From JAWKUK01 sp964402175 (GTDB lineage: Bacteria; Planctomycetota; UBA1135; GCA-002686595), in NCBI GenBank assembly GCA_964402175.1, contig CAYOBN010000012.1:1-64000 (forward strand): 64,000 nucleotides of DNA. Reading direction: 5' to 3'. Of this stretch, positions 18,508-27,311 are shown piece by piece. A program made the position numbers and the translations under genes. Below the pieces are notes generated by a model that saw only the letters and a list, made by a program, of their open reading frames with translations, did not search any database and had not been told where the DNA came from. Each line of letters opens with the position of its first letter. The first letter of the stretch is position 1.

Positions 18508-20018
18508 CGCCCCCGCCCCTCGACGGAGTCCGCCTCGACCCGACCGCGCTCGGGGCCGTCGACCTCGGGTCGAACTCGTTCCACATGGTCGTGGCTCGGG
18601 AGGTGGCAGGGCAACCGGTGATCGTCGACAAGCTGCGCGACCGCGTGGCGATCGCGGAGGGCCTGACGCCGGGGGGCCGCCTCGATGCGGTGGCCCAAGC
18701 GCGCGCGCTCGCTTGCCTCGAGCGCTTTCGTGAGCGGCTCGCGAGTGTGCCGCACGAAAGGCGCCGCGCCGCGGGCACCGCGACGTTCCGCAAGCTGCGC
18801 GACGGCGGTGAATTCCTCGCGCGCGCCGAGCACGCGCTCGGCATGCAGATCGAGGTCCTGCCGGGCCGCGAGGAGGCGCGCCTCATCTACCTCGGCGTCG
18901 CCCATGCGCTCGGCAACCTCGACGGGCGGCGCCTCGTCGTCGACATCGGCGGCGGCAGTACCGAGTGCATCCTCGGCGAGGAGTTCGCGAGCTATCGCGA
19001 GGACAGCCTCGCGATGGGCTGCGTCTCCTGGTCGAAGCGCTTCTTCCCGGGCGGTGTGGTCACACCCTCGGCGCTGCGCCACGCAGAGCTCGCCGCGGCC
19101 AGCGAACTGGAGCCCGTCGTCGATCGTTACCGCAAAGGACGCTTCGACCACGCCATCGGCTCCAGCGGCACGATCCGCACGATCGCGAAGGTCTTGGAGG
19201 CCCAGCGCTGGACCGACGGCGCGATCACTCAGAGCGGCCTCGACCTGTTGACCCAGGAGCTCGTGCGCCTCGGCCGTCCCGAGCACTTCGACCTGCCCGA
19301 GCTGCGGCCCGACCGACGCGGAGTCATCGGCGGCGGCCTCGCGATCCTGCGCGCGATCTTCCAGGAGCTCGAGCTGGACGTCATGCAGCCGTCGAAGGGT
19401 GCGCTGCGCGAAGGGGTCCTCTACGACCTCCTCGCGCGCATGCACGACGACGACATCCGCGAGGCGAGCGTGCGCCGCTTCGCCGAGCGCATGGGCGCCG
19501 ACATGGAGCATGCGGAGCGCGTCAGGCGCTCGACCCTGGCCCTCGTGACGCAGGTCGAAGCGGCGCTCGGAGTGACGCGCCAGGACCGGCTGCTCCTCGG
19601 CTGGGCCGCGCTGCTGCACGGCGTGGGCCTCGCGGTTTCGTACAGCGGCTACCACAAACACGGCGCGTACCTCGTCGAACACGCCGACCTCGCCGGCTTT
19701 GCGCGCCAGGACCGCCACTTGCTCGCGCTGCTCCTGCGTTGCCAGCGCCACACCCTGCGCCCCGAGCTCCTCGCGGGTTTGACCGGCGATCGGATGTTGG
19801 CCCTGCGCGCGCTCCTGCCGCCGTTCCGCATCGCGCTCTGCTTGCACCGCGATCGCTCGCGCAGCCAGGTGACCCTCCCGACCCTGCGCTGCGCGGGTTC
19901 ACGCGTACGTTTGCAGTTCCCCGAGGGCTGGCTCGACGCGCACCCGCTGACGCGCACGGACCTCGAAGAGGAGCGCGTGCTGCTCGCGCCGATGGGCATC
20001 GTGCTCGAGTTCCGCTGA
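18504..20018 (+). CDS. ppx: Ppx/GppA family exopolyphosphatase
   Basis: This 504-aa protein has the ASKHA phosphatase fold. VDLGSNSFHMVV (about residues 14-26) is the first nucleotide/phosphate loop, GTATFRKLRDG (about 91-101) the conserved middle motif, and DIGGGSTE (about 147-154) the second loop. The C-terminal 190 residues are a helical HD-like domain, as in full-length Ppx/GppA proteins. The family removes terminal phosphates from polyphosphate or hydrolyses pppGpp. With ppk present 7 kb away, the exopolyphosphatase role is favoured. It overlaps the upstream TrpD-like gene by ATGA. Confidence 0.9.
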   Translation: MTPPPLDGVRLDPTALGAVDLGSNSFHMVVAREVAGQPVIVDKLRDRVAIAEGLTPGGRLDAVAQARALACLERFRERLASVPHERRRAAGTATFRKLRDGGEFLARAEHALGMQIEVLPGREEARLIYLGVAHALGNLDGRRLVVDIGGGSTECILGEEFASYREDSLAMGCVSWSKRFFPGGVVTPSALRHAELAAASELEPVVDRYRKGRFDHAIGSSGTIRTIAKVLEAQRWTDGAITQSGLDLLTQELVRLGRPEHFDLPELRPDRRGVIGGGLAILRAIFQELELDVMQPSKGALREGVLYDLLARMHDDDIREASVRRFAERMGADMEHAERVRRSTLALVTQVEAALGVTRQDRLLLGWAALLHGVGLAVSYSGYHKHGAYLVEHADLAGFARQDRHLLALLLRCQRHTLRPELLAGLTGDRMLALRALLPPFRIALCLHRDRSRSQVTLPTLRCAGSRVRLQFPEGWLDAHPLTRTDLEEERVLLAPMGIVLEFR

Positions 20019-20384
20019 GTGGGTCGTGCGAGCTCTCGGTGCTGCGTGACGTCGTCGGGTGAGCGAGTTGCTCGGCCCCAGTCGGGTATCCGGCGGAACC
20101 GAGGGGCGCACCACACCTGACCGCGCCCGCTCGAGGGGTGCAGGCTAGTCTCGAATGCTCGGCGGGCTCCCTACGAGTCGAACCGCTCAGCGCTCACGTC
20201 GCACCGGCGATCGGATCGCGGGCGCGGTTCGTCACGGGCTGCCGCTGCAGGGGCCCGTACGGCGAGTTGGAGTGTTCACGGGCGGCGGGTCAGCCGCCGA
20301 ATGTGAGGACCAAGGGGGCCCCGGCGCCGCGGTGTTGGGGCGCGGGGTTGCCCCGGCGCTCGAAACGGGCCTAGACTCTGGGGG
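20019..20384. other. Noncoding gap after ppx
   Basis: I see no convincing gene in these 366 bases. There is a short 6-bp GC hairpin near 20283-20299 and a GC-rich run just before the next start. No repeat, tRNA or terminator with a T tract is evident. Confidence 0.4.
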
Positions 20385-20711
20385 ATGGACCCCCACGCGC
20401 TTGCGGAAGCACGCAGTCTCGCGCTGCATTGCGCGGTCTGCGCTCGTTTGGAAGCTGATCCACACCTGCTCGACGTCGTCCGCGGGCGTTTGGACCTCTG
20501 GTCGAGCGATCCGACCAAGCCCCAGCACTACGTCCGAAGATGGCGGGAGCTGATCGACGGTCCCACCGACGAGCTGCGTGCCGCGCTGACCCAGGACGAC
20601 GCAGATGCGCGGGCGTTGCGACAGGCTAGCCCCTTCGCCGGGATCATCGATCCGCGCGAACGGTGGCGCATCTGGGAAGAGGTCCGCCGACGAGCGGTGG
20701 AGTCCGCGTGA
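20385..20711 (+). CDS. Small hypothetical protein, putative partner of nucleotidyltransferase
   Basis: This 108-aa protein is helical and charged, with a WRELIDGP motif and a C-terminal ERWRIWEEVRRR helix. The N-terminal part has a Cys pair (LHCAVCARL). I recognise no named family. Its stop overlaps the GTG start of a nucleotidyltransferase-like gene (GTGA). This small-protein-then-enzyme layout is typical of two-gene toxin-antitoxin modules, and by context this would be the antitoxin or regulatory partner. The function is inferred from context only. Confidence 0.65.
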   Translation: MDPHALAEARSLALHCAVCARLEADPHLLDVVRGRLDLWSSDPTKPQHYVRRWRELIDGPTDELRAALTQDDADARALRQASPFAGIIDPRERWRIWEEVRRRAVESA

Positions 20712-21238
20712 ATCGCCGCCAGTTGGAGCACCTGATCCGAGCCGCGTCGACGATCGCCGACGACACAGACCTCGTGATCGTCGGCAGTCAGGCCATCCTG
20801 GGTCAATACCCGGACGCGCCTCCGAGCCTGTTGCGCTCGATGGAGGCGGACATCTACCCGCTCCACGTACCCGAGCGCGCCGATCTCATCGACGGCTCGA
20901 TCGGGGAGGGATCGCCTTTCCATTCGACCTTCGGCTATTACGCACAAGGGGTCGGTCCCGAAACAGCGACTCTGGCGACGGGTTGGCGGGAACGGTTGGT
21001 TCCGATCTCGAACGAAGCCACGCGCGGTGCGACGGGCTGGTGCCTCGACACCCATGACCTCGTGCTGTCGAAGCTCGTCGCCGGGCGCCCGAAGGACTTG
21101 GAGTTCGCAGTCGAGGCCATGAGAGCTGGCATGCTCGATCTCGACGAGCTCCGCCGTCGCTGCAGTCAGCTCGAGGTCGACGATCGAATCGCGGCGGCCG
21201 TTGCGGGTCGCATCGCGGTCCTCGAACGGAAGCTGTGA
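20708..21238 (+). CDS. Nucleotidyltransferase-like protein (DUF6036-type)
   Basis: This 176-aa protein starts at the GTG that overlaps the previous stop. The N-terminal LVIVGSQAILGQ has the GS signature of minimal nucleotidyltransferases. About 15 residues later MEADIYP supplies acidic residues where the catalytic DxD or ExD normally lies. A later HDLVLSKL helix and the KDLEFAVEA stretch match the pattern of DUF6036/AbiEii-like proteins (D-L-x-x-x-K-L; K-D). Such enzymes often act as toxins that modify tRNA or protein in toxin-antitoxin or phage-defence pairs. The fold is supported by motifs. The toxin role is inferred. Confidence 0.65.
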   Translation: MNRRQLEHLIRAASTIADDTDLVIVGSQAILGQYPDAPPSLLRSMEADIYPLHVPERADLIDGSIGEGSPFHSTFGYYAQGVGPETATLATGWRERLVPISNEATRGATGWCLDTHDLVLSKLVAGRPKDLEFAVEAMRAGMLDLDELRRRCSQLEVDDRIAAAVAGRIAVLERKL

Positions 21239-21415
21239 GGGTGGGAGCGGTTCACAGGGGTCAACACCGAACATCGAGGTCCGTCGATTGCGAGGCGCGC
21301 GTGGTCGGGACCGGGGCGATCGGCACAGCGCTGGATTCGGCGATGCCACACTTCCGCAGCGATCGGCCAGGGCGCAAAGCACCTTCGAACGCGAGCTACC
21401 GTTGGCGCCAAGCGA

Positions 21416-21560
21416 GGTACCAGGTACGCTTTGACGAGCGCCCCTCGCGCTCTTCTGTCTCGCCTCGCGCTCTCGCTCGCTCGTCAAAGCGTACCTGGTA
21501 CCGTTTGATTCGGCGATGCGACGAACAGGGTGCCGCAGACTCGATCCGAACGGTACCAGG
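21416..21560. repeat. Long perfect inverted repeat, second copy of GTACC element
   Basis: Arms 21416-21440 and 21478-21502 are 25-bp perfect inverted repeats with a 37-nt pyrimidine-rich loop. Inside the loop CCTCGCGCTCT occurs twice, 20 bp apart (21443 and 21463). The right arm runs into TACCTGGTACCGTT (21492-21505), as at the left window edge. A further inverted copy of that core (AACGGTACCAGG) is at 21549-21560. The surrounding 21239-21776 holds no gene I can support. I infer a structured mobile or REP-like element. Confidence 0.65.
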
Positions 21561-21776
21561 CGCGCCCAACGCGTGTGGCCTCCGGTGTTGACGTGGCGCA
21601 GGCTTCGAGGCTCGACCAAGCGGGCTGCGGTTCACCGCTCGATTCGAATGCGCGGCGCCACAGCATCGAGCTGCTGCAGGCCGCGCCGCTCGGCCCTGCG
21701 CGGGCCCCTGCCACCGTTCCGCATTGCGCTCCGTCGGCGCCGCGATCGCGCCCGTCGGCAAAGCGGAGCTGGCCGT

Positions 21777-22427
21777 TCAGGGCACACGCAGCGTAAGCGC
21801 CGTCGTGCCGACCGCTACGGTCGCCTTGGTCGCGGCGCTGCCCGCGTCGAGCACTTCGAGCTCCGCTTCGCCGCCGCCCCACGGCGCAACGAGCACGAAC
21901 TCGCCGCGCGCGTCGGTGACGCCGAGCGCGCTCCATGAACCGCGCAGGCTCGTCCGCGCGCCGCGGACCGAAACCTGCGCCGCAGGAGCACCGTCCGAGC
22001 GCAGCACGCGGCCGCTGATGCGGCGCTCTTCGGGGACCTCTTCGACCTGCACAACAATGCCCTGCGCTTGTGCTCCGGCCCGCGCAGCGAACTTGCGGGT
22101 CTCGCCTTCGACGAGCGGCGTCGACTGCGAGGTCGCGATGTAACCTTCGCCCGGCTCGAGAGCCGTCAACGTGAAGGTCCCATCGGACGCGGCGATGACC
22201 TCGGCACCGCCCTGGTAAACGCCGTCGCCGCGGTGCGCGAACCACGTTACGGCGACCCCGGACTGCGGCGCGCCAGTGCGATCGACGACCGTCCCCGAGA
22301 CGCTCGCTCGGCTGGAGTCCGCAGTGGGCACGTACGCGGGCTCGAAGCGCTGGTTGCGGTTCAGGGCGAGCGTGAGGCCGACCACGACGACCAACGCGCA
22401 GATGGCGATCCGAGTGTTCAGACGCAT
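21777..22427 (-). CDS. Membrane-anchored protein with carboxypeptidase-regulatory-like domains
   Basis: This 216-aa protein has one N-terminal membrane segment (IAICALVVVVGLTLAL), possibly an uncleaved anchor. Two beta-sandwich repeats of the carboxypeptidase-D regulatory-like type follow. The first (about residues 42-95) has SGTVVDRTGAPQSGVAVTW and then SDGTFTLTAL. The second (about 130-190) has SGRVLRSDGAPAAQVSV and then DARGEFVLVAP. Such domains are Ig-like and bind or stiffen cell-surface proteins; no enzyme domain is attached. It lies alone between the inverted repeat and a divergent membrane-protein gene. Confidence 0.75.
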   Translation of the reverse strand: MRLNTRIAICALVVVVGLTLALNRNQRFEPAYVPTADSSRASVSGTVVDRTGAPQSGVAVTWFAHRGDGVYQGGAEVIAASDGTFTLTALEPGEGYIATSQSTPLVEGETRKFAARAGAQAQGIVVQVEEVPEERRISGRVLRSDGAPAAQVSVRGARTSLRGSWSALGVTDARGEFVLVAPWGGGEAELEVLDAGSAATKATVAVGTTALTLRVP

Positions 22428-22579
22428 CGTCGGGTCATTCTACGCTCGACCAGCACCGGGATTCCGAAGCGCTCGGAGGAGAGAGCCAGCTTCCGGTAGC
22501 GATCGCGGCGCAGGCTCCAAGGGGCGGGGAAGAAGAGCGCCCCCGCCGCGTCCCAATCGCGAGCGAGATCCAGGAGCGC

Positions 22580-23197
22580 ATGATGGATGGGAGCGGATTC
22601 ATTCTGAGGAGGCTCGTCCCGGTGATCCCGCGGAGGTCGATCGCGCGGACCTTGGGCTACACGATCCTGGGGGCGCTGCTCGGCGGGCTCTACGGCGTGC
22701 TGCACGATCAGGTGACCTACTCGATCGGAACGGAGTACTTCACGCGCTTGAAGTTCGATCAGTTCGCCTATGCCAAGCCCGATTGGGGAGGACCGCGAGG
22801 GTTCGTCGGGATCATCGGCTTCCTCGCGACGTGGTGGGTCGGGGCATTGGTCGCGTGGGTGATCGCCCGGGTTTCGATCTGGCGCAGAGGGCAGCTCCCT
22901 TCGCCCGGGGACATGGCGCGGACCTTTGGCATCGTCCTCGCGGTTTCTCTGGCGAGCGCATTCGCGGGCTGGTGCTGGGGGCAATGGCGGAGGGCGACCG
23001 GCTACGACGAGGGTTGGCAGGGCTTCATGGGGCAGCTCGGAGTGACGCGGCCCGAGGAATTCATGACCGTGGCCTACATCCACAATGCGAGTTACCTCGG
23101 GGGCCTGCTGGGGATGGTCGTGGGCCTGGTCTGGCTGGGCCGCAGGCGGAGCTCCAGGCCGGCGGGGACGCAGGGAGAGGCTCCCACACGCGCTTGA
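22580..23197 (+). CDS. Hypothetical multi-pass membrane protein
   Basis: This 205-aa protein has about four hydrophobic segments: LGYTILGALLGGLYGVL, VGIIGFLATWWVGALVAWVIA, FGIVLAVSLASAFAGWCWG and GGLLGMVVGLVWLG. An Arg-rich N-terminal stretch (IPRRSIAR) fits a cytosolic start. Two ATG codons lie next to each other at the start. I recognise no family. A similar Gly/Trp-rich four-helix layout is seen in uncharacterised planctomycete membrane proteins. No role can be read from the neighbours. Confidence 0.7.
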   Translation: MMDGSGFILRRLVPVIPRRSIARTLGYTILGALLGGLYGVLHDQVTYSIGTEYFTRLKFDQFAYAKPDWGGPRGFVGIIGFLATWWVGALVAWVIARVSIWRRGQLPSPGDMARTFGIVLAVSLASAFAGWCWGQWRRATGYDEGWQGFMGQLGVTRPEEFMTVAYIHNASYLGGLLGMVVGLVWLGRRRSSRPAGTQGEAPTRA

Positions 23198-23321
23198 CGG
23201 TCCGTTCAGCGCCCGTTGAGACTCGACATCTAGGGTCTGCGACGTGGGGAGCTCGGGGCCGTCGCACTTCGAGCGCCGCTGCGGCGCGGGCGCGTTAGAA
23301 TCGGGGCAGGTCCTGCCACCG

Positions 23322-24758
23322 ATGAAACGCCTCGCCTGCCTCTCCCTCTGCGTAATCGGGCTCGCCCCGTCCGCGCACGCGCTCGCTCAAACCCCAGGCG
23401 TCGCGCCGGATGGGCCGGGAGACGCTGTGACTCGCGTGGCGCCGGTGTCGGGTCCGTACCTGCCGTACACCAACGGTGGCCGTGTCACCCAGCTCGGGCT
23501 CCTGCACAGCGCCGGCGTCGAGACCTTCGGTTTCTTCCGACCTGGTCCGCTGCCGAGCGGACTGCCGCCCGAGCGCCCGCTCGTCGTGTTGTTCCACAGC
23601 TACGGCGGGGACGGCGATGGTGAGCTCGAGGCTTACACGCGCTTCTCCGACGAAGCCGACCAACGGCATTGGTACGTGCTCGCGCCAGACCAGGACGTGC
23701 CGCTGTTCGGCTTTGCGCCCAACGGCTCTTCCCGGCGGCGCAGGACGTACGGCAGCGACGAGGCGCAGCGCCGACTCAACCTGACGCTGCGCTGGGTGCT
23801 CGAACACTATCCCATCGACCGCGAGCGCATCTACGGCGTCGGGTTCTCCATGGGCGGCGGTGACATGCTGAGCTACGCCGCGCAGTATCGCGACCCCGCG
23901 CGCGGCGCCTTTGCTGCCGTCGCGGTCAACGCCGGGACGCTCTGCCTCTCGGAGGAGTACTGGCGCAATGTCGCGTCGCAGGACGCGCTGCAAGTCGCCG
24001 TCGGTGGCCAGGCACCGCCGAACGCGAGCAACGCGTTCGACTTCGAGCGCCTCTCGACCCTGCGCTATGCGAGCCCGTTCGGCCCGAGCGTGCTCGATCT
24101 CGGGGTCCGTCATCCCGTGCAGAACCTCGTCGGTGTGCCGATTCAAGCTTGGATCGACACCCGCGAGCCCAGCGCGCACATACTCGGCTTCGTCGACGAC
24201 CTCGAGCTCTTGCTCGGGACGTCGCAGTCGACCGTGCCGTTCCAGCGCTACGACGTGCTCGGAACCGGGTTCTCCGCCCACGTCTGGGAGACGTTCGATT
24301 TCCACCAGGTCTGCAGCTCGTTCGCTGCGCAGCGCCTCGTGGTGCCGGACATCGCGGAGCTGCTCGTATCGCGCGACGCGCGTTACGGCGACGTGCGCGT
24401 CACGCGCGTGAACGCGCGCGAGTTCGGCGAGCTGCGCCACGACTTCAGCCAGATCGGCCTCCCCGGGACGACCGACCGGGTGAGCATCGTCGACTGCGTG
24501 AACATCGCGCGCGTCGAGCTCGACGCAGCGGTGCTCGGACTCGGCATGACCAGCGCGATGTACGAGATCGAGCTCGCGGGCAACCCGAACCGCTCCGTGC
24601 GGCTCGACCTCGCGCACGTCAGCCGCCCGTTGCAGGTCCTGCGCAACGGCGTCGACCTGACCCAGAACCCTGGGACCGATTGGGCTTATTTGGACACGAC
24701 CTCCACGCTGGTCCTCGTCAGCCCCGCGAACACGACGGACCTCTGGGAGCTCCGCTGA
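23322..24758 (+). CDS. Secreted alpha/beta hydrolase (esterase/depolymerase-like)
   Basis: This 478-aa protein has a signal peptide (LACLSLCVIGLAPSAHALAQ). The catalytic domain spans about residues 70-340: PLVVLFHSYGGDGDGE is the oxyanion strand, and YGVGFSMGGGDM carries the nucleophile S176 in a GxSxG elbow. IQAWIDTREPS and FSAHVWETFDF are candidate sites for the acid and histidine. This arrangement resembles feruloyl-esterase and PHB-depolymerase-like secreted hydrolases. The last 120 residues form a beta-rich C-terminal domain that differs from the shared C-terminal domain of the other secreted proteins here. The substrate is unknown. I chose the ATG that opens the signal peptide. Confidence 0.8.
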   Translation: MKRLACLSLCVIGLAPSAHALAQTPGVAPDGPGDAVTRVAPVSGPYLPYTNGGRVTQLGLLHSAGVETFGFFRPGPLPSGLPPERPLVVLFHSYGGDGDGELEAYTRFSDEADQRHWYVLAPDQDVPLFGFAPNGSSRRRRTYGSDEAQRRLNLTLRWVLEHYPIDRERIYGVGFSMGGGDMLSYAAQYRDPARGAFAAVAVNAGTLCLSEEYWRNVASQDALQVAVGGQAPPNASNAFDFERLSTLRYASPFGPSVLDLGVRHPVQNLVGVPIQAWIDTREPSAHILGFVDDLELLLGTSQSTVPFQRYDVLGTGFSAHVWETFDFHQVCSSFAAQRLVVPDIAELLVSRDARYGDVRVTRVNAREFGELRHDFSQIGLPGTTDRVSIVDCVNIARVELDAAVLGLGMTSAMYEIELAGNPNRSVRLDLAHVSRPLQVLRNGVDLTQNPGTDWAYLDTTSTLVLVSPANTTDLWELR

Positions 24759-24802
24759 GCGCGCCGCGGGCCGTCCACGCTGGGGTGGGGGGGCCCGGGG
24801 AA

Positions 24803-24827
24803 GCCTTCACAAGCGCTTTGTGAAGGC
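24803..24827. terminator. Hairpin between convergent genes
   Basis: GCCTTCACAA (24803-24812) and TTGTGAAGGC (24818-24827) form a perfect 10-bp stem with a 5-nt loop. It lies 44 bp after the secreted hydrolase stop and about 175 bp from the ppk stop on the other strand. There is no T tract, so it is a possible bidirectional terminator only. Confidence 0.5.
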
Positions 24828-25003
24828 GCGCGCTCGAGTCGCACCACCGTCTCTGCGAGCCGCGCACGAGTTGTGGTCTCTCCCATCGCCCCCGGTCCGA
24901 CGAGCTCGAGGGCCGGGACAGCGCGGAATGGCGCAGCGTCGGTGCTTCGTCGGCGCTTTGTGTCCCGCCCGTTGCCCAGGAGTTGTCGCGTCCCGCGCGG
25001 CGC

Positions 25004-27175
25004 TCAGCCGACCTCGTGGTAGCCGTCTTCGTCGACGCGGGTCGGGTCGTGGGCGGTCGTGATGCGTTCGACCAGCTCGCGGTGCAAGTCGCGTGTGCCG
25101 CGGCGGACGTAGGTGCCCTCCGCGGTCATGTGCCAGCACGCGACGTCGTCGCTCAGATAGTTGAAGAGGCACTCTTCGAGCAGCCGCTCCTTGATCCGGG
25201 GCTCGAGGATCGGGAAGCAGGTCTCGATGCGCTGGAAGAGGTTGCGGCCCATCCAGTCGGCGCTCGATGCAAAGAGGCGGCGCTCGCCGCCAGCTTCGAA
25301 GTAGTAGAGGCGGCTGTGCTCCAAGAAACGCCCGAGCACCGAGCGCACACGGATGCGCTCCGAGACCCCGGGGATGCCTGGACGCAGGCAGCAGGCGCCG
25401 CGCACGATGAGGTCGATCTCGACGCCGGCCTGCGAGGCGCGATAGAGCGCGCGGATCGTCTGCGGCTCGGTGACCGCGTTCATCTTCGCGACGATGCGGG
25501 CCGGGCGGCCGGCGCGCGCGTTCTCGGCTTCGGCTTCGATCAGGCGCAGGATCTCCTGACGCAGCGTGAAGGGCGAGTCGAAGAGCGCTCCGAGGCGCTG
25601 CGCCTGGCCGAGGCCGGTCAGGCGGTTGAAGAGCTTGTGGACGTCTTCGCCGAACACGGGGTTCGCGGTGAGGTACGAGACGTCCGTGTACGCACGCGCT
25701 GTGCCGGAGTGGTAGTTGCCCGTCGATAGGTGGACGTAACGGCGCAGCGTCTCGCCCTCGCGCCGCAGGATCATCAACATCTTCGCGTGGGTCTTGTAGC
25801 CGAAGACGCCATAGACGACCTGCGCGCCAGCGTCCTGCAGCTCGTTGGCCAGGTTGATGTTGCCCTGTTCGTCGAACCGCGCGAGCAGCTCGACGACGAT
25901 CGTGACCTGTTTCCCTGCGCGCGCAGCCTCGCGCAGGGCGGCGACGATCTGCGAGTTCTCCTCGGTGCGATAGAGCGTCTGCTTGATCGCGACGACATTC
26001 GGATCGGAGGCCGCGCGCCGCACCAGCTCGACGACCGGCTGGAACGACTCGAACGGCTGGTGCATGACGATGTCGCCGGCGCGGATCGACTCGAACAGGT
26101 CGGCTCCGCGCGACAGGAAACGCGGCACGCGCGGGACGAACGGAGCGTACTTGAGCTCTGGCCGATCGACCTTCGAATAGAGCGCGCTCAGCCGGTTCAG
26201 GTTCACCGGTCCGTCGACGCGGTAGAGGTCCTGCTGGGGGAGGCCGAAGCGCTCGAGGAGGAAGTGCGCGATCTCCTCCGGCAGCTCCTTGGCGACTTCG
26301 AGGCGCACGGGCTCGGCGAAGCGCCGGTCGGGCAGTTCACCCTCCAGCGCCTTCAGCATGTCCTCGACCTCTTCTTCGTCGACCCAGAGCTCGCTGTTGC
26401 GCGTGACGCGGAACTGGTAGCAGCCCGTCACCGTCATGCCCGGGAAGAGCTGCTCGACGTTGGCGTGCACGATCGACGAGAGCATCACGAAGTCGTGACG
26501 TCCGCCGCTGACGTCGCTGGGCACCTGGATCAGGCGCGGCAACGTCCGCGGAATCTGCACGACCGCGATGTTGGCGTCGCGGCCGAACGCGTCGTTGCCC
26601 TGCAAGAGCACGACGAAGTTCAGCGACTTGTTGAGGATCTTCGGGAACGGGTGCGCGGGGTCGAGCGCGACCGGCGTCAGGACCGGCTCGACATGCTCGA
26701 AGAAGTAGCGCGTGGCCCAGACGACCTCGCCGTCGCTCCAATCCGCGCGGCGCCGCACCCGAACGCCTGCGGCGGCGAGGGCGGGCAGGATGACCTCGTT
26801 GACCGTGCGGTACTGCTCCTCGACGAGCGCGTGCGCGTGGCGCGCGATGTCTCGCAAGAGCTCCGCCGTCGAGCGGCCGTCGACGCTCGGTGCTTTCGTT
26901 CCAACGAGCTCCTGGTACGACGCCTTGCGGACCTCGAAGAATTCGTCGAGGTTCGAGCACGAGATCGTCAGGTAGCGCACCCGCTCCAGCAGCGGGACGG
27001 ACGGGTCGTGGGCGAGCGCCAGCACGCGCTCGTTGAACTGGATGATCGAGAGCTCTCGGTTGGAGTAGAGCTCCGGCGCGTCGAGGTCGTCGGGTCGAAC
27101 GGCGGACATGGCGCCAGGGTCAGGGGTGGCGGCGCTCCGCTCTCGGCCGGGCGCGCTGGTCGTCGTACCGTTCAT
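25004..27175 (-). CDS. ppk: Polyphosphate kinase (PPK1 family)
   Basis: This 723-aa protein has the normal length for PPK1. The N-terminal helical domain starts with NRELSIIQFNERVL and SCSNLDEFFEVR, both diagnostic. The catalytic histidine lies in YVHLSTGNYHSGTA (H482), and the second conserved histidine in RFLEHSRLYYF (H620). SSADWMGRNL near the C-terminus matches the PPK C-terminal domain. The enzyme reversibly transfers the gamma-phosphate of ATP to polyphosphate. It is convergent with the upstream plus-strand genes. Its promoter region contains a GTCCCA/TGGGAC palindrome. The start ATG has GGAAG upstream. Confidence 0.96.
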   Translation of the reverse strand: MNGTTTSAPGRERSAATPDPGAMSAVRPDDLDAPELYSNRELSIIQFNERVLALAHDPSVPLLERVRYLTISCSNLDEFFEVRKASYQELVGTKAPSVDGRSTAELLRDIARHAHALVEEQYRTVNEVILPALAAAGVRVRRRADWSDGEVVWATRYFFEHVEPVLTPVALDPAHPFPKILNKSLNFVVLLQGNDAFGRDANIAVVQIPRTLPRLIQVPSDVSGGRHDFVMLSSIVHANVEQLFPGMTVTGCYQFRVTRNSELWVDEEEVEDMLKALEGELPDRRFAEPVRLEVAKELPEEIAHFLLERFGLPQQDLYRVDGPVNLNRLSALYSKVDRPELKYAPFVPRVPRFLSRGADLFESIRAGDIVMHQPFESFQPVVELVRRAASDPNVVAIKQTLYRTEENSQIVAALREAARAGKQVTIVVELLARFDEQGNINLANELQDAGAQVVYGVFGYKTHAKMLMILRREGETLRRYVHLSTGNYHSGTARAYTDVSYLTANPVFGEDVHKLFNRLTGLGQAQRLGALFDSPFTLRQEILRLIEAEAENARAGRPARIVAKMNAVTEPQTIRALYRASQAGVEIDLIVRGACCLRPGIPGVSERIRVRSVLGRFLEHSRLYYFEAGGERRLFASSADWMGRNLFQRIETCFPILEPRIKERLLEECLFNYLSDDVACWHMTAEGTYVRRGTRDLHRELVERITTAHDPTRVDEDGYHEVG

Positions 27176-27282
27176 CGAACTTCCGGCTCCGCGACTCCAG
27201 GCCGCAAAGCCGGAAGAGGATCACTCGGAGGGCACCCCTGCGGGTGTGGGATCCGTGTGAATCCGGAGGGGGCGTCGGAGGT

Positions 27283-27297
27283 GTCCCAAAATGGGAC
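27283..27297. promoter_or_regulatory. GTCCCA-TGGGAC palindrome upstream of ppk
   Basis: GTCCCAAAATGGGAC lies in the 136-bp gap between ppk (start 27175, minus) and the stop of the upstream minus-strand gene. The same half-sites recur at 35680-35695 and 35743-35757. I infer a dimeric regulator site or a short hairpin. Confidence 0.4.
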
Positions 27298-27311
27298 GAC
27301 GCCCTGCGGCG

